Assembly (NCBI GenBank): GCA_029961685.1
Contig: JARWKL010000005.1
Span: forward strand, 11,808,164 to 11,872,163
Direction: 5' to 3'
Length of the DNA: 64,000 nt
Source of the DNA: Aristolochia californica
Taxonomy: Eukaryota > Streptophyta > Magnoliopsida > Piperales > Aristolochiaceae
Positions 12,761-24,088 of the stretch are shown here, in pieces (the stretch's first letter is position 1; every line of letters begins with the position of its first letter). Made by a program: the position numbers and the translations under genes. Below the pieces are notes generated by a model. The model saw only the letters and a program-made list of their open reading frames with translations. It had not been told where the DNA came from and ran no database searches.

Positions 12761-13390
12761 ATACTATAACCAATCCTGAAAAAACTTGTTTTTTGAGTTT
12801 TAGTTGATTTGCATAGGAGACCAGCCTGGTTTTTGCTATAACTAGATAAGGACAATACTTTGCAAATTAGACACTGGAGTCACAAGGAAATGAATCTAAA
12901 CATTGTTAGTCTTGATTGCTGAGGCTTTCTCTCGTTGGTGATATTTTGTGAATGTGAGAGATATAAGGCTAGGCATTAACCTTATTGTAGTCCAAGGTTG
13001 TTTCCTTATGAATTGCATAATATTTCCGTACATACGATAATTTAAGAAAATATTGAAGGAAAATATAAAGAAAAAAAGAATAGAGATGGTATATTTTTGT
13101 TCTTGAAAGATTCAACTGCCTTTTTCTTGAAAAATAAAATAAAAAAGAAAGGTTCAAATCCAAAATAATATTTAATCAATAATTTGTTAATTACAAAACT
13201 CTTGATTACTAATTATTGCTTTTTGTATAGATATTTGAAAGCTACGAGTTATTACTCACTAAGCTAAATGTATGAGAAGATAAAAAATATTTGTTTTTTG
13301 GGTTGTTCAAACATAATTTTGTTAATTATTTTTCAAAAGAGTAATTTGCACTTCAAAGAGGAATTTTTATCCTTTGGCTTTCCAGAGGGG

Positions 13391-13835
13391 ACTTTTAGGA
13401 ACTAGTGCCCTAATTCCAAACTAACAAGAACAATAATAATAAACGCGAAAGAAGGAAAAAAAAAAAGCACGAAAAAACAAACAAAAAGATTTATACAGGT
13501 TCACCTCAAGGTGAGACTACGTCCTATCTTTCGTAGCTGCAGTAATCCACTATGAAGATGAAATAGTTTACAAGAAAAATCATACACTTACAGGTGTTTC
13601 CTTCTAACCTCTCGGGCTGCAACTCGAGATGCTCCTCGGGTTAAGATCATAAAACCTTAATAGTGGCGTCGCTCAATTATAAAGAGAAAATTAAGGCAAC
13701 CGGATTAAAAAAGTGAAATTCCCAAACTACCGCGAAGTTTGAACTTCGATCAACTCAATATAAGGCGTTACTTAGGCTCCACAACTTAACAGAGGTGCTT
13801 ATGCAAGTTCTTTTACAAAGTCCTTGATTTTTATA
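13391..13835. other. Spacer between blocks X' and Y', unidentified
   Basis: Not shared with the second segment. Contains TTTATACAGGTTCACCTCAA followed by GACTACGTCC, a phrase reminiscent of some plant LTRs, but no second copy, PBS or TSD was found here. Nothing coding is visible. Confidence 0.4.
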
Positions 13836-14597
13836 TCTCTTAAAGGAAAAATATATGAAATGATAATTTAATTGTTGACACTATTAAGTTTTGTTATCAT
13901 TGAAATATGGATGAGATTTAACTCTATGTCAATAGTTGTGACAATGGCGGAGGAGGACAACTCATATATGGTCTGCGACTAGGCAGCATCAGGCAAGGAG
14001 GTTTCAGACATCTAACAGTAGAACAAAGTGTTGAAGCTCCCAAAGGAAAGGAGGAGGATTCTTGTTGGAAATGGTGGAATCCAACACATAACTGGTGGGT
14101 GATGATGCTTTTGGATGGTAGGAGGGGTGACAAAAAGAAAACCCTAATCGTTGGTTTTTCTACCGTAGCAATGCTTTTATAGGTGGTGTCAAGACGATTG
14201 GCGAGTCAGGCATACAAACATCGAAGAAAATTTGGATCTCATAAAACTCACATTATGATATCTTGGAAAGTTGGCAAATAAATGTAGCTCCATCGTTAAA
14301 CAAAGTATTGAATAGTTAGACATGATCTAGAATGATTATTTTTCCTCTTCTTCCCTTATCCCTCAAGCCTGACTATAAGGATGAGAGAGTAAATAAGGTG
14401 AGTGTTTTTCCTTGGGCAAGGAAGGAGTCTCCTCTTTTGGCCATTATTGGAAAGGATAGGATGCCTCTCTCAATTGTCTATAAATTTTAAAATAATAAAA
14501 AAATAAATAAATTTAAATATTAAAAAACACAATCATGATATCCTTAATAGTTTCAATTACATTTAAGAGAGTTTTACTAAAAAATTGACCATATATG

Positions 14598-14735
14598 ATG
14601 GAATCATATGCTAAGGATGGTTTTGTTAAAGAAGCTCTGAGCCATAGTTCCATCCATTTTGAGCCCATTTTAAGTAATGAGTTTAAGAATTCCATCAATC
14701 TGTATAAGACGTCATTGGATCATTTAAGTTCATAA
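14598..14735 (+). CDS. Unidentified 45-codon ORF conserved between both duplicated blocks
   Basis: Open frame from ATG at 14598 to TAA at 14733-14735, with peptide segments KDGFVKEALSHSSIHFEPI and NEFKNSINLYKTSLDHLSS. The copy at 57017-57154 has the same frame and almost no substitutions, while surrounding DNA differs more. It may be a last exon of a gene whose upstream part is lost here. I do not recognise the family. It could also simply be recently duplicated non-coding DNA. Confidence 0.35.
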   Translation: MESYAKDGFVKEALSHSSIHFEPILSNEFKNSINLYKTSLDHLSS

Positions 14736-15680
14736 GGATGCATCGATATGTGTTGTCCTTGTAACAACATGCAGCTGCCTTTCCGGTTTTGTTTTTCCAG
14801 AAAGGTAAGAAACAGTGACACGAGAGAGTAGGAAAGGAAAATGACAGTATGCAGGATACTATCTTTTCTCTATTCTCAGCCAAATATCTCTGGATGTCGA
14901 AATAATTAATAATTACCGTGAACAACAACCCCTCGCATGTAGAAGTCCAATATCAAGGGAAACTAAGTTAGATTCAAATTGTATACAGAATATTAACTTA
15001 TCTCCATTCTCATCCAAATATCTCTGGATGGCAAAAGAATTCATAATTACTATAAACAACAACCCCTTGCATTTAGAAGTTCAACATCAAGTGAAGCTTA
15101 GATGCAACTTGAATTCAGACTGTGAACAAATCTAGAATGTGAATCAAAATCCAGAATACTCCCATTGCCATGAAAATTTGTAGCAAAAGAGTTTTTTTGA
15201 AGAATTTCGTAACAAAGAGTTAGTATCCTGATGTGACACCTCTTATAATAATCAATATTGTTCTACAACAAATTGAAAAAGTGCCTAGGAGATATTTAAA
15301 TTGATAGGTGAACTTTCTTTCCAATGTATATTTAAAGATGTAATGTACCTCTAGTGATTGTAAGAGATGTTTGTGCAGGCATTGTTAGCCAAAGAAAATT
15401 TGATCATGTAAAGTTGGTCGAAGAAACCAAAACTGATGAAAAGATAGTAGTTCACTTGTGTAGTAAAAGTTGAGGTTGATTCTGAAACCTTGTAAGAAAT
15501 TCAGAGTAAAGTGATCGCCAGGGGAAAAGTTCCCTGACGTACCAGACTCATTCTAGAGAAGCAAAGTGAAGAAAAAATCCATTGCAGACAATAATGTTAC
15601 AACCTACCAGATCATTAGACTTTTCAAAAGGTTTTCTATCTAGAAAGTCATAAAACTGTACACATGAGAAAAATACCCAC

Positions 15681-15683
<3 letters not shown>

Positions 15684-15724
<41 letters not shown>
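15684..15724. repeat. (GA)n microsatellite
   Basis: About 20 uninterrupted AG/GA units. The equivalent place in block Y (about 58098-58111) has only about seven, so the tract expanded here or contracted there after duplication. Confidence 0.95.
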
Positions 15725-15726
<2 letters not shown>

Positions 15727-16081
15727 CGGTCTCAAGTATGAGAAAACCCATGTAGGGAAAGAGCATAAATCCTCACGCTGGAAATTCTTGGAAAAATTTC
15801 ATGTCTCCTTGATGAGCTATTCAAAATTAGGCTTGCAGTAGAGCTATTCAAAATGATGCTTGCAGTAACATTCATGGAAGAGTAGTTACTCATCTAAAGA
15901 TATACATCATCAGCGGAATTAATGAAAAATAAAAATATATACAACAAATATAATTCATGTCAGGTTTTGCTCAAAAGCTTATTCAAATGGGTCATACTAA
16001 TTTCAACAATACAACACTTCTAGCCAGAAAAATTAGAAAAATAAAAAAACTTATCCGTGATCCTAATACAAAAATACTAAC

Positions 16082-16203
16082 CATTAGGGGGCCTCCACAA
16101 TGGTTACATTTGAAGCAGGTCTTGTGATAGGTCACACCATCAGAAAATAACATATCAACAATGTAAACAGTCCTACACTTCTCCAAGTCCCAGTGAAAGC
16201 CAT
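16082..16203 (-). pseudogene. LIM-domain protein, exon 1 fragment
   Basis: Minus-strand translation gives DLEKCRTVYIVDMLFSDG, then VTYHKTCFKCNHCGGPLM. This is the first half of a plant LIM zinc-binding domain with its HKTCFKCNHC core. ATG at 16203 begins MAFTGT, typical of the family, but a 1-nt change and the loss of about four codons (the first zinc Cys pair region) break the frame. The segment ends at a GT donor (ATG|GTTAGT, 16082), as expected for an exon end. No downstream LIM exons are visible to the left. Intact proteins bind and bundle actin. Confidence 0.75.
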
Positions 16204-16546
16204 CTTGAAAAATCAAAACTTGAAGGAACAAACAAACAACAAACAAACAGATGATAGTATGTAAACATGAAAGCCTCTGCAAAGGGGAAGGCCAGGTTCT
16301 TGGGTACCAACCCCTCCACCGCCACTTATCTAATAGTAAAAATTAATTCTCTGATTTAAAGAGTATTCGGAATTGGTATCAGGTAACGTATCGGGCATAT
16401 AATAGATTTAGAGGTTATAGACCAGTATTCCGATACAGCTGTTTTTATCTCAACCTCACCTTCGGTTTTCTCTCACTCGCCCACTCTGAGACTCCAAAAC
16501 CGCCACCGTCACCTCCATCCTCTCCATCGTCTCCAATAAATGGGAA

Positions 16547-16790
16547 ATGGACCCCAGCCCAAGCAGTGAAGGCAGGGAAGATGACGACGAAGAAGAAGAA
16601 CAAAAGAAAGGTCTCTGTGAATGGGACTTCCACCTCTCCACCCTCGTCTCCACCAATGCCATTCACTCTGCTGTCTCCGACACCCTCGTCGTCTTATAGA
16701 TCGATCCTTCTGGCCAGATCCTCGCCAGTCCTGGAATCGCTTGGAAAATTCAGATTCGGGTCATTGGTAGGAGAGCATGTGATGAATTTC
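16547..16790 (+). pseudogene. WD-repeat (RUP/COP1-like) N-terminal fragment
   Basis: From ATG at 16547 one frame reads an acidic leader (DDDEEEEQKK), then CEWDFHLSTLVSTNA, AVSDTLVVL, a stop, then IDPSGQILASPGIAWKIQI. The order CEWDF, SDT, DPSG-ILA, GIA-KI is characteristic of the first WD40 blade region of plant RUP-type UV-B photomorphogenesis repressors. One TAG and loss of the remaining repeats make it a fragment. A longer overlapping frame (16566-16937) has no family resemblance. Block Y's copy of this region is cut by Gypsy-2 at 58897. Confidence 0.55.
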
Positions 16791-18025
16791 ATCATTGGAG
16801 TTCACGTAACTACGAAGTTGGATTACAACTATGCATGCGAGTCTTTATTCTTTAAGGCTAATCGTGTGAATTCTCCCGGACCTTCTTGCGCTGAAACGAA
16901 GGACAAACCATATTCTCTTGAGAAATTCATGCAATAAGTTTTGTGACATTAGGTTTCGTATTTGAAGCTACAGTCATATAATAATTGCTTTCTGTCTTTC
17001 CGCTCATAATGGGAAATCGAACTGCTGGCTATCTAGGCCTAATCGTTCTGTTTGGAAGAAAAAATAGTCTCTACGAATAACCCCAAAGAAAAAAAAATGA
17101 AGAAATGAACACGATAGAAAAAAAGGGGTAAAGAAATATGCCGTGTTTGATAGTCGCTTGAGATGAGAATTTAATAACAGTAGTAGCGTACCAAGAATGA
17201 GGCAAGAAAAAAAAAACAGAGCGGTAAAGAAGTTCATGTTAGAATTTTTTCAGGCCGAAAATATATTCTTAAAAGCAATAAGGGGCGAACCTTGTCCTCA
17301 GTTCTATGAATCCTTGGATTGAGCACTAAAACACCCTCGATGCGAACCTTGTCCTCAGTTCTATGAATCCTTGGATTGAGCACTAAAACACCCTCGATGG
17401 TCATCACTGGAGCACTTCTTCTGCAGAAATTATTTTGGGTATGTCTCTTTTCATGTTGTACCTACTGCGAAGCCCTAGGTTAATTTATTCCGAAAAGCAA
17501 GAAGGAGTGAACCTGGTCCTCATGACTTTGAATTCTTGGACTGCCTCTACGGTCGTCACCGAAGCACTTCTCCCGCAGAAATTTGTTTCGATATTGCTCC
17601 TCATACACGGTGAAGCATACGGGACAAAGTGGCCACCAGGGCCCGTCTGTTCCATATCCTTGACCCGCCTCTCCGTGCATAGGAGATGGGAACGTGAAGA
17701 CAAGAAAACCAGAATGAGAACGGATTTGTGTGATTTGAAAATCTTTAGACTTTGGGATTTTTGACAAGTTGAAACACTGAAAAGGGACATAGCAATGCAA
17801 AGTAAGACATGTTGTCAAAGTTGGAATTCATTACAAGACCAATATCGCGGATTTAATGGAGTCAATAAGCTGTAGTTCAAAAAAGAAAAAATTGTATTTC
17901 CATAGGATGAACACTCTTTTCCAGCTCAAATATAGCTCTCACTTAGGTAGACATTGTCCATCAAATCATTAGCTTGTGTTGGATGTCATTAGCTGAAAAC
18001 AACATCTTATTAAATCAATTATCAT
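16791..18025. other. Unidentified single-copy stretch
   Basis: No recognisable protein family or transposon. Frames on the minus strand near 17480-17800 are open for about 100 codons and share an odd Cys-rich stretch (GPWWPLCPVCFTVYEEQYR), but they lack a second supporting copy. Contains the 57-bp tandem duplication at 17285-17398. Ends at the TSD (GTTGG, 18026-18030) of Copia-2; the interrupted sequence resumes at 32728. Confidence 0.4.
17285..17398. repeat. 57-bp perfect tandem duplication
   Basis: Two head-to-tail copies starting GCGAACCTTGTCCTCAG at 17285 and 17342. A third, diverged copy begins near 17510 (GAACCTGGTCCTCATGAC). This suggests an older ~170-200-bp periodicity in which the last step was a recent 57-bp slippage. 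Confidence 0.9.
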
Positions 18026-18030
18026 GTTGG

Positions 18031-18309
18031 TGTTAGACTTCAACTCATGAACTTCTTAACAAAGATGAAATTCATCAAAATTGAAACGGAAAACGGACCT
18101 CCCGTCATGGCAATCAATTTTATGCAATCGGAGATGTCTCGTCTATCTCAGAGGCTCGTTGATGGCAATGTCCAAGCATCCCTATGCCAGACCAGATCCA
18201 AACTTAAAGTCCTTTCCATAAAAGAGAGGAGAAGTTGTAATTGCTACCAGTTACAACCGACGACCACCATCCACCCAGTGAATGGGTCAGTTATGGAATC
18301 TGACTTTCA
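18031..18309 (-). repeat. Copia-2 3' LTR
   Basis: 279 bp from TGTTAGACTTC to TGACTTTCA. Immediately internal (18310-18325) is the complement of a polypurine tract, CTCCCACTTGAC. Pairs with 32439-32722. Confidence 0.9.
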
Positions 18310-18684
18310 TTCTCCCACTTGACCCATTCACATACTTAATATGTATCATTGAATATTGATACATCTTCAAGAATGTTTTCCATGGATATAATATCCTTAT
18401 ACTCAAACAAAGAAGATTAAATTACATGAATCGTGGTGGTAAGTCCTTTAGAGAAAGTATTACCTTCCACATATTACAATGCAACTATCTCCTTTGAATG
18501 AGAACCTTATGTGGCACATTTCTTTATGAATGAGCTTCCATAATGCTCATTCAGGATCATCTTACATTGTCATTCTCTAAGCTTTATGCATATAACCAAA
18601 TAAGAGAAAACAAAAATAAACTTAATGGAGTTTTTCAAATGACAAATTGAGATACAAACATAAAGGGAATCTCAATTACATAAA
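18310..18684 (-). other. Copia-2 3' untranslated region
   Basis: Between the RNase H stop and the polypurine tract. No coding signal; typical position of a copia 3' UTR. Confidence 0.6.
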
Positions 18685-19188
18685 TTACTTAATAGAATTA
18701 AGTCTCATATGTTCAACATGCCCCTTATAAGAAACGGGTGGTAGACCTTTTGCCAACGGATCAACAATCATTAATCCGGTGTTGATGTGTTGCGCAACCA
18801 CTTTATTTTCTTTGACACGTTCTCGAATAGCTAAAAACTTTATGTCAATATGCTTACTACGACTTCCACTCTTATTGTTCTTTTCAAAAAACACTACTAT
18901 GGAATTATCGTAATAAATCCTTAATGGCTTAGCAATTGTGTCAACAATTTCAAACCCTGAAATAAAACTCCTCAACCATATACCCATTGATTACACTTCA
19001 AATCATGCTACAAACTCTACTTCTGTGGTTGAAGTAGCAATCAACGATTGCTTTTCACTTCTCCAAGAAATGACCCCTCTGACTAATAAGAAAACGTATC
19101 CTATTGTCGACTTTCTTGAATCAAAGCAGCCAGTAAAATCTGAGCATGAATATCCAATCACTTCTAGATGATCAGATCGTCTGTACAA
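18685..19188 (-). pseudogene. Copia-2 RNase H
   Basis: Two frames cover the domain: 19188-19003 with SRKSTIGYVFLL, ISWRSEKQ and TTEVEFVA, then 18987-18685 with IYYDNSIVVF, KHIDIKFL and the ADPLAKGL-like MIVDPLAKGLPP end. Usual acidic residues are present at DN and HID. A frameshift lies between the halves. Confidence 0.85.
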
Positions 19189-19272
19189 AAGTTTGTAGTC
19201 TTTAGTCCCCTAAAGGTATCACATGACTTTATTTACAGCTTTCCAATGGTCCAAACCGGGATTACTTTGATA

Positions 19273-20289
19273 TCAGCCCAACATTCCCACTGCATATTCT
19301 ATGTCAGGTCTTGTGCAAACTTGAGCATACATTAAACTCCCAACTGAGGAAGCATATGGAATGCTTTTCATGTGTTCCCTCTCTAAATTATTTTGTGGAC
19401 CTTGTTCCAAACTTAATTTGTCACCTTTGACAATTCGTGCAACACCAGATGAGCAATTATTCATATGATATCTCTTTAGAATTTTGTTGATATAGGTTTC
19501 TTGAAACAATCTGAATGTCCCATGGGATTTGTTATAGGTTTCTTGAGACAATCCAAATGTCCCTTGGGATTTGTCTCTATCAATCTTTATGCCTATGACA
19601 TAAGAAGTTTTGCCCATATCTTTCATATCAAATGTCATCGTGAGAAATTGTTTGACCTCATGATGTAATCCTAAATCACTTGAAGCAAGTAGAATATCAT
19701 CTACATATAGGACTATGAAAATTATTTTGCTCCCACTGACCTTAAGGACAATAACATATATATATATATATCGATCCATGATATTCTCCGTAAAACCAAA
19801 CGAAAAAATAAAATCATGGAATTTTAAATACCACTCACAGGAGGTTTGTTTTAGTCCATATATAGATTTCTTAAGTCTACAAACCAAGTGATCATTCCCC
19901 TCTGAAATGAAATCTTTAGGTTGTTTTATGTAAACCTCTTCTTCTAGGTCTCCATTGAGGAAAGTTGTTTTCACATCCGTTTGATGTGACTCCATATCAT
20001 AATGAGCAACTAATGCCATGATTATCCGAAATAAATCCTTCTTTGAAATAGGAGAGAAGGTATTGTGATAATCAATTCCTTCTTGTTGAGTAAATCCTTT
20101 GGCTACAAGTCTTGCCTTATATCTTTCAATATTTCCTAAAGAGTTTCTTTTGGTTTTAAAAACCCACTTACAACCAATGGCCTTCCCTCCTTTAGGCAAT
20201 TCAACAAGATCCCATACTTGGTTTTTAGCCATTGAATCTAGCTCTTCCTTCATTGCATAATTCCATAATATTGATTTATGTCCACTCAT
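19273..20289 (-). pseudogene. Copia-2 reverse transcriptase, long open frame
   Basis: 338 codons are open, starting before WVFKTKRNSLGNIERYKARL. They include QTDVKTTFLNGDL (first catalytic Asp) and LYVDDILLAS (about 19700, catalytic Asp-Asp), ending at VCTRPDIEYAVGML. A duplicated GTFGLSQETY / GTFRLFQETY stretch near 19490-19580 (about 51 bp) looks like a small internal tandem duplication. An (AT)n run encodes an odd YIYIYV insert near 19755. The palm is complete but upstream and downstream frames are broken. Confidence 0.9.
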
Positions 20290-20834
20290 AGCCTATGAAA
20301 ACGTAATAGGATCAACTTCGGCACCAATGTCCGTGTCAAACTCTTGAAGGTACAATTCATATTCTGAAGAGATTGTAGGCTTCCTAACTCTTGAAGATCT
20401 TCTTAATGGTACTTTAACATTTTTAGGTTGAGAATGTTGAGTAACTGGATCTATAGGAATATCCTCATAATGAGATGGTTCTTCAACTATTGGTTGTTCT
20501 TGAGTAATCGTATCCTAATGATTATCCTGAATGACAACCAATTTCAATGAAGTTGTAGGAGCAGTTTGAGAACTTGTATGTTGCTCAAAACTAAGTTTCG
20601 AGGTTGGCTACTCCCACTAATCTTATCATTCTCAAGAAACCTTGCATTCTTAGATTCGACAATTCTTGTCGAATGAGATTGACAATAAAATCTATATCCC
20701 TTAGACTTTTCCACATAGCCAATGAAATGTCCACCAACTATTCTTGAGTCTAACTTTTTATCATGTGGATTGTAAACCTGAACTTTAGTTGCACAACCCC
20801 AAGCATGTACATGTCTTAAACTAAGTTTCCAACA
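20290..20834 (-). pseudogene. Copia-2 integrase C-terminal and linker region, disrupted
   Basis: Between integrase core and RT. Short pieces are readable in changing frames (for example the YNPHDKKLDS region near 20750-20780). Stops are frequent; no continuous frame remains. Confidence 0.6.
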
Positions 20835-21545
20835 TTACCATAACTCAAACAACGTTTTATGAACCGCTTTGGTTGGTACATAAATTGCAGTTTTGAGAAC
20901 TTCACTCCTCAAAGACAATGGGAGAATGAAGTTACTAAACATACTCCTCACCATGTTTATTAATGTTCGGTTTCTTCTTTCAGCCACACCATTTTGAGAC
21001 GGTGAGCCAGGCATTGTGTATTGTGCCAAAATCCCTTGTTCCTCAAGAAACCTTGCAAAAGGACCAGGCAATTGTCCATTTTCTGTGTACTTTCCATAAT
21101 ATTCACCACATCTATCTGACCTCACGATTTTGATTTTTTTGCCTAATTGATTCTCTACTTCTACTTTATAGACATTAAAAGCATTTATTATTTCACTTCT
21201 ATCATGAAACAGAAAGAGATACATATATCATGTATGGTCATCAATAAAGGTAATGAAATATTTCTGACCATTGAAACATGCATCTGAAGGACCTGAAATA
21301 TCAGTGTGTATTATTTCTAAGACATTAGAAGTCCTCCTGAAACCTTTCTTGTACTTGTTGGTTTGCTTTCCTTTAATGCAATCCAACCATGTAACAAAAT
21401 CAATAAAATCAAGAGCCTCAAGGACTCCATCATTAACTAATCTTTTAATTCTATCAATAGAGATATGACATAATCTCATATGCCACAACATGGAGGATTT
21501 CTCATTTATAAAACTACCCTTAATGCCAACATTAATACCATGCAC
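20835..21545 (-). pseudogene. Copia-2 GAG-pre-integrase and integrase core
   Basis: 21545-21228 carries SMLWHMRLCHISIDRIKRLV and IIHTDISGP; 21224-20835 carries IVRSDRCGEY and GSPSQNGVAERRN. All three catalytic acids (Asp, Asp, Glu) are kept, unlike Copia-1 and Copia-4. A single break near 21226 separates the halves. The lineage differs from Copia-1/3/4: it has the CGEY and PGSPSQNG signatures of the TNT1-like group. Confidence 0.88.
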
Positions 21546-21825
21546 AATAGTAAGACATCAATCAAATGTAGGGTTTAAAAGAAGTTTGAACAATCTTTCA
21601 CCTAAAATTCAATTTTCAACAAGAACATGGTCTTTATACAATTGAAGGGAATTTCCAAGGAAATTAAAAATGAATTCAAAAGATGAAAGTTTGGAAACTG
21701 AGATAAGGTTTCTAGAAAAAGATGGAACATAGAATGTCTTTTCAAGGTCTAATACAAAGTCAGTATTGAGGACAAGTCAGTAACTTCCAACCGCCTCCAC
21801 ATGTGAACCCATCTTGTTTCCTTGA
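21546..21825 (-). pseudogene. Copia-2 protease C-terminal part
   Basis: Reads on from the segment right of NA-i: joining across NA-i restores the local frame NKMGSHVEA. Degenerate protease and linker sequence up to the GAG-pre-integrase region. The break is due to NA-i, TSD CTTGA. Confidence 0.7.
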
Positions 21826-22267
21826 TGTTGAATTTATGGAAAAGAGAAATACTTCATTGACTTCCTTAGCTTATTATAATCAGAGTATATGAACCTCTAT
21901 TTAGAATAGAGGAAGGTAGTAGAGTCCAATTACAATAAAACTACCTTTGTCCCAATTACATCCAAACTCTAACACTTAACGATAAATCCTAGCATAATTG
22001 AATAACTCAATATAGATAAAAGACAAACATAACTCAAGCTAGAAATTTTCTAGGATGTGACCATGAGATAAAGATGCCTTTGTGATTCCTTCTTGATCTT
22101 CCAACTTATGTGATAAGGAGGCCATCTTGTGGTAATCATGGTGGGTCATACTTCTTATGTGCTTGGACCCATCTTGTGAGCCTTCCTTGGTCGTGTGGCC
22201 CATCTTATAATACTCTTAGATATGTGGGCCTTCTTTGGTTATGTGGGCTTGGGGCTATCTTCCAACA
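21826..22267 (-). repeat. NA-i 3' LTR (LTR-A family)
   Basis: 442 bp, TGTTGAATTTATGG to TCCAACA on the plus strand. Pairs with 24089-24518 and with the LTR-A copies at 35676, 36937 and 44906. Confidence 0.92.
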
Positions 22268-22430
22268 CTCCCCCTTAAGCTAGGGGTGAGGGAACAACAT
22301 GAACTCCTAGCTTGCTTCAAATGATGTATAGAATTTTTTTGTATAAAATGGCACATCTTCCAATATGCCTTCATCTTCCAACACTCCGTCTCACGCTGTT
22401 GTGTCCTTCCATGAGGCCCTGCTGGCATAA

Positions 22431-22611
22431 TATAAGTGAGAGTAAAAATCACTCCTAGCCGGTAAGACATTGCTCCATACTCCAATCCTAATGTTGGATG
22501 TAGGGCACACTCTGACTTCTGTAGGTAGTGTGTCCATCGGCATTGCTCTGAAGTGTTCACCACCGTGTCCCTCCACAGAACAACGACTCTCAATTGGTAG
22601 GAGTAATAAAA
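22431..22611 (-). other. Conserved internal block of the NA family, copy i
   Basis: Contains (minus sense) GAGAGTCGTTGT, GGAGGGACACGGTGGTG, CACTTCAGAGCAATGCCGAT and GGAGTGATTTTTACTCTCAC. The same block recurs at 36611-36780, 45510-45688 and 48740-48836. It has no sustained frame shared by all copies. The role is unknown; position and conservation suggest an RNA packaging or dimerisation signal (inference). Confidence 0.75.
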
Positions 22612-23429
22612 ACCATTATAGGGGGGTAGTGGGTTTATTTATAATGGTGTCCCAATCCGGGCACTGACTCTCATGGTGTCCCAACCATGATATTTTGTAG
22701 AGTGAAATAAATTATGGTATGAGACAAGGTAATGAGGCCACCTCTTCTTCAATAATAATGTCTCATCCAAAGAGACATAATAGCAGCAACTGTAATGTAA
22801 TATGACCATCTTCCAACACATATAACATAAACAAAAATAATAAACCATGTAGAAGGACCCATAAAATAATCATAATCTGATATAAATATTTTTTCTTAGA
22901 TGCATAAGCTTCATTATTTGTGCTCCCCCTTTATTGAATATTTTTCTCACATAAACGTATCACCAACATATGGAATAAAATACCTCTTTCTTGTACTTCT
23001 TCTTCTTCTTCTCCCTCATAAACTGGGAGGTAATGGCAGTGATCCAAGCTTGAACCAAATATCATAGATGCAGCAATAAACCCAATAAAAATAGATGTAG
23101 TAATAAGCCCTTAAACAAGGGAGAAGTGAGATATTTTCCTGATATAACAACTCAAACAGTGACGCAAAACTAAGGGCATAAATTCGGATTTTTCAATACA
23201 TCAGAATACAAGCATGACCTTTGATTCTTCCAATGCGAATATATCTTTAAATATTGATCAGATTGACATGAAATTTTCTCATTATGAAACTAGAATTAAA
23301 TACCTTTCATCCAAATATAACTTCTATTCATAAAATATAATTATCATAAGATAAATAATCTGATAGATTTCGGTCTCTGCCATCTGGCCGAATTAAGCAT
23401 TGTTTCTCCTTTTTTTCCGGCAAGACCAT

Positions 23430-23940
23430 TGGCTCTTACAAGATCAATATCTCCTTATAAAAAACTCAGATAGAGAATTGGTTGAATAGATAAGAAAATA
23501 GACTTATAGATATTTCCTTTGATATATAATTCTCCATATAAAGTCTCGTTATTGATAGAATAAAATACCTTGGAAGTTGAAGCTTTCTGCTGCTACTTGA
23601 ACCTTTTTTTTCTATCTGACCTTTGTTGCTTCAAATATCGATTTCTCTTTGTAGATAAATGCAATTTAAAATTGGTCGAATATGTAAGAGAATAAACTTA
23701 CATATATTTTTTTTGATATATATATATATCCATATAAATTCTCATTCTTGATAGCATACAATACCTCGGAAGTTGAAGCTTTCTGCTGCTGCTTGAACCT
23801 CTTTCACAATCTGACCTTCGTTTATTCAAATATCGATTTATCTTTGTAGATAACTCCGATTGGAACAAATAATTTTTTTCTTGGAAAGTAGACTTAAGTA
23901 TATTTCCTTCAATATATATTTTTCAATATAAAACTCTCAG
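23430..23940 (-). repeat. NA-i internal ~210-bp tandem repeats
   Basis: Two to three diverged units share GAAGTTGAAGCTTTCTGCTG, CAAATATCGATTTCTCTTTG and an (AT)n tract. NA-iii carries only one unit and is truncated inside it (near 46810). Confidence 0.75.
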
Positions 23941-24088
23941 TATAGAGGTGAAAAACACAAAGCAAACTACGGGTGTAGGGACTAAAAAAAAACTACAAAC
24001 CTAGACTTAGGGTTTAGGGTTTAGAGAAAAGGATCTCATTATCTCTGTGGGTTGACCAATTCAACTCATAGAACCTGGTCTGATACCA

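Larger units (their letters stand above)
10397..13390 (-). repeat. Duplicated block X' (inverted relative to 50485-53517)
   Basis: Reading this segment on the minus strand reproduces 50485-53517 almost throughout: the DUF1639-like gene remnant, its upstream CG-rich 150 bp, the A+T-rich kilobase and the purine-rich tract near 13000-13160. The main length difference is about 130 bp present at 51190-51325 and missing here near 12700. Identity by eye is roughly 80-90 percent. Confidence 0.88.
13836..16518 (+). repeat. Duplicated block Y' (direct copy of 55304-58896)
   Basis: The two copies run co-linearly in the same orientation: ATATGGTCTGCGACTAGG near 13965 and 55435, the ATGGAATCA ORF, the GA repeat, the LIM exon and the CTCACTCGCCCACTCTGAGA tail. 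The other copy has about 950 bp extra, inserted at the position equivalent to 14597. Because X' is inverted while Y' is direct, an inversion must have followed or accompanied duplication. Confidence 0.88.

Noticed and set aside
13440..13830. Solo LTR
   Set aside because: Suggestive phrase only; no terminal TG...CA pair with a 5-bp TSD could be found.
14598..14735. C-terminal exon of the LIM gene
   Set aside because: It lies on the opposite strand to the LIM exon and has no LIM-type zinc ligands.
16566..16937. 123-codon plus-strand frame as a gene
   Set aside because: The overlapping frame from 16547 carries the WD40/RUP-like signature. The longer frame is low-complexity, with Lys and Ser runs caused by the other frame's acidic leader.
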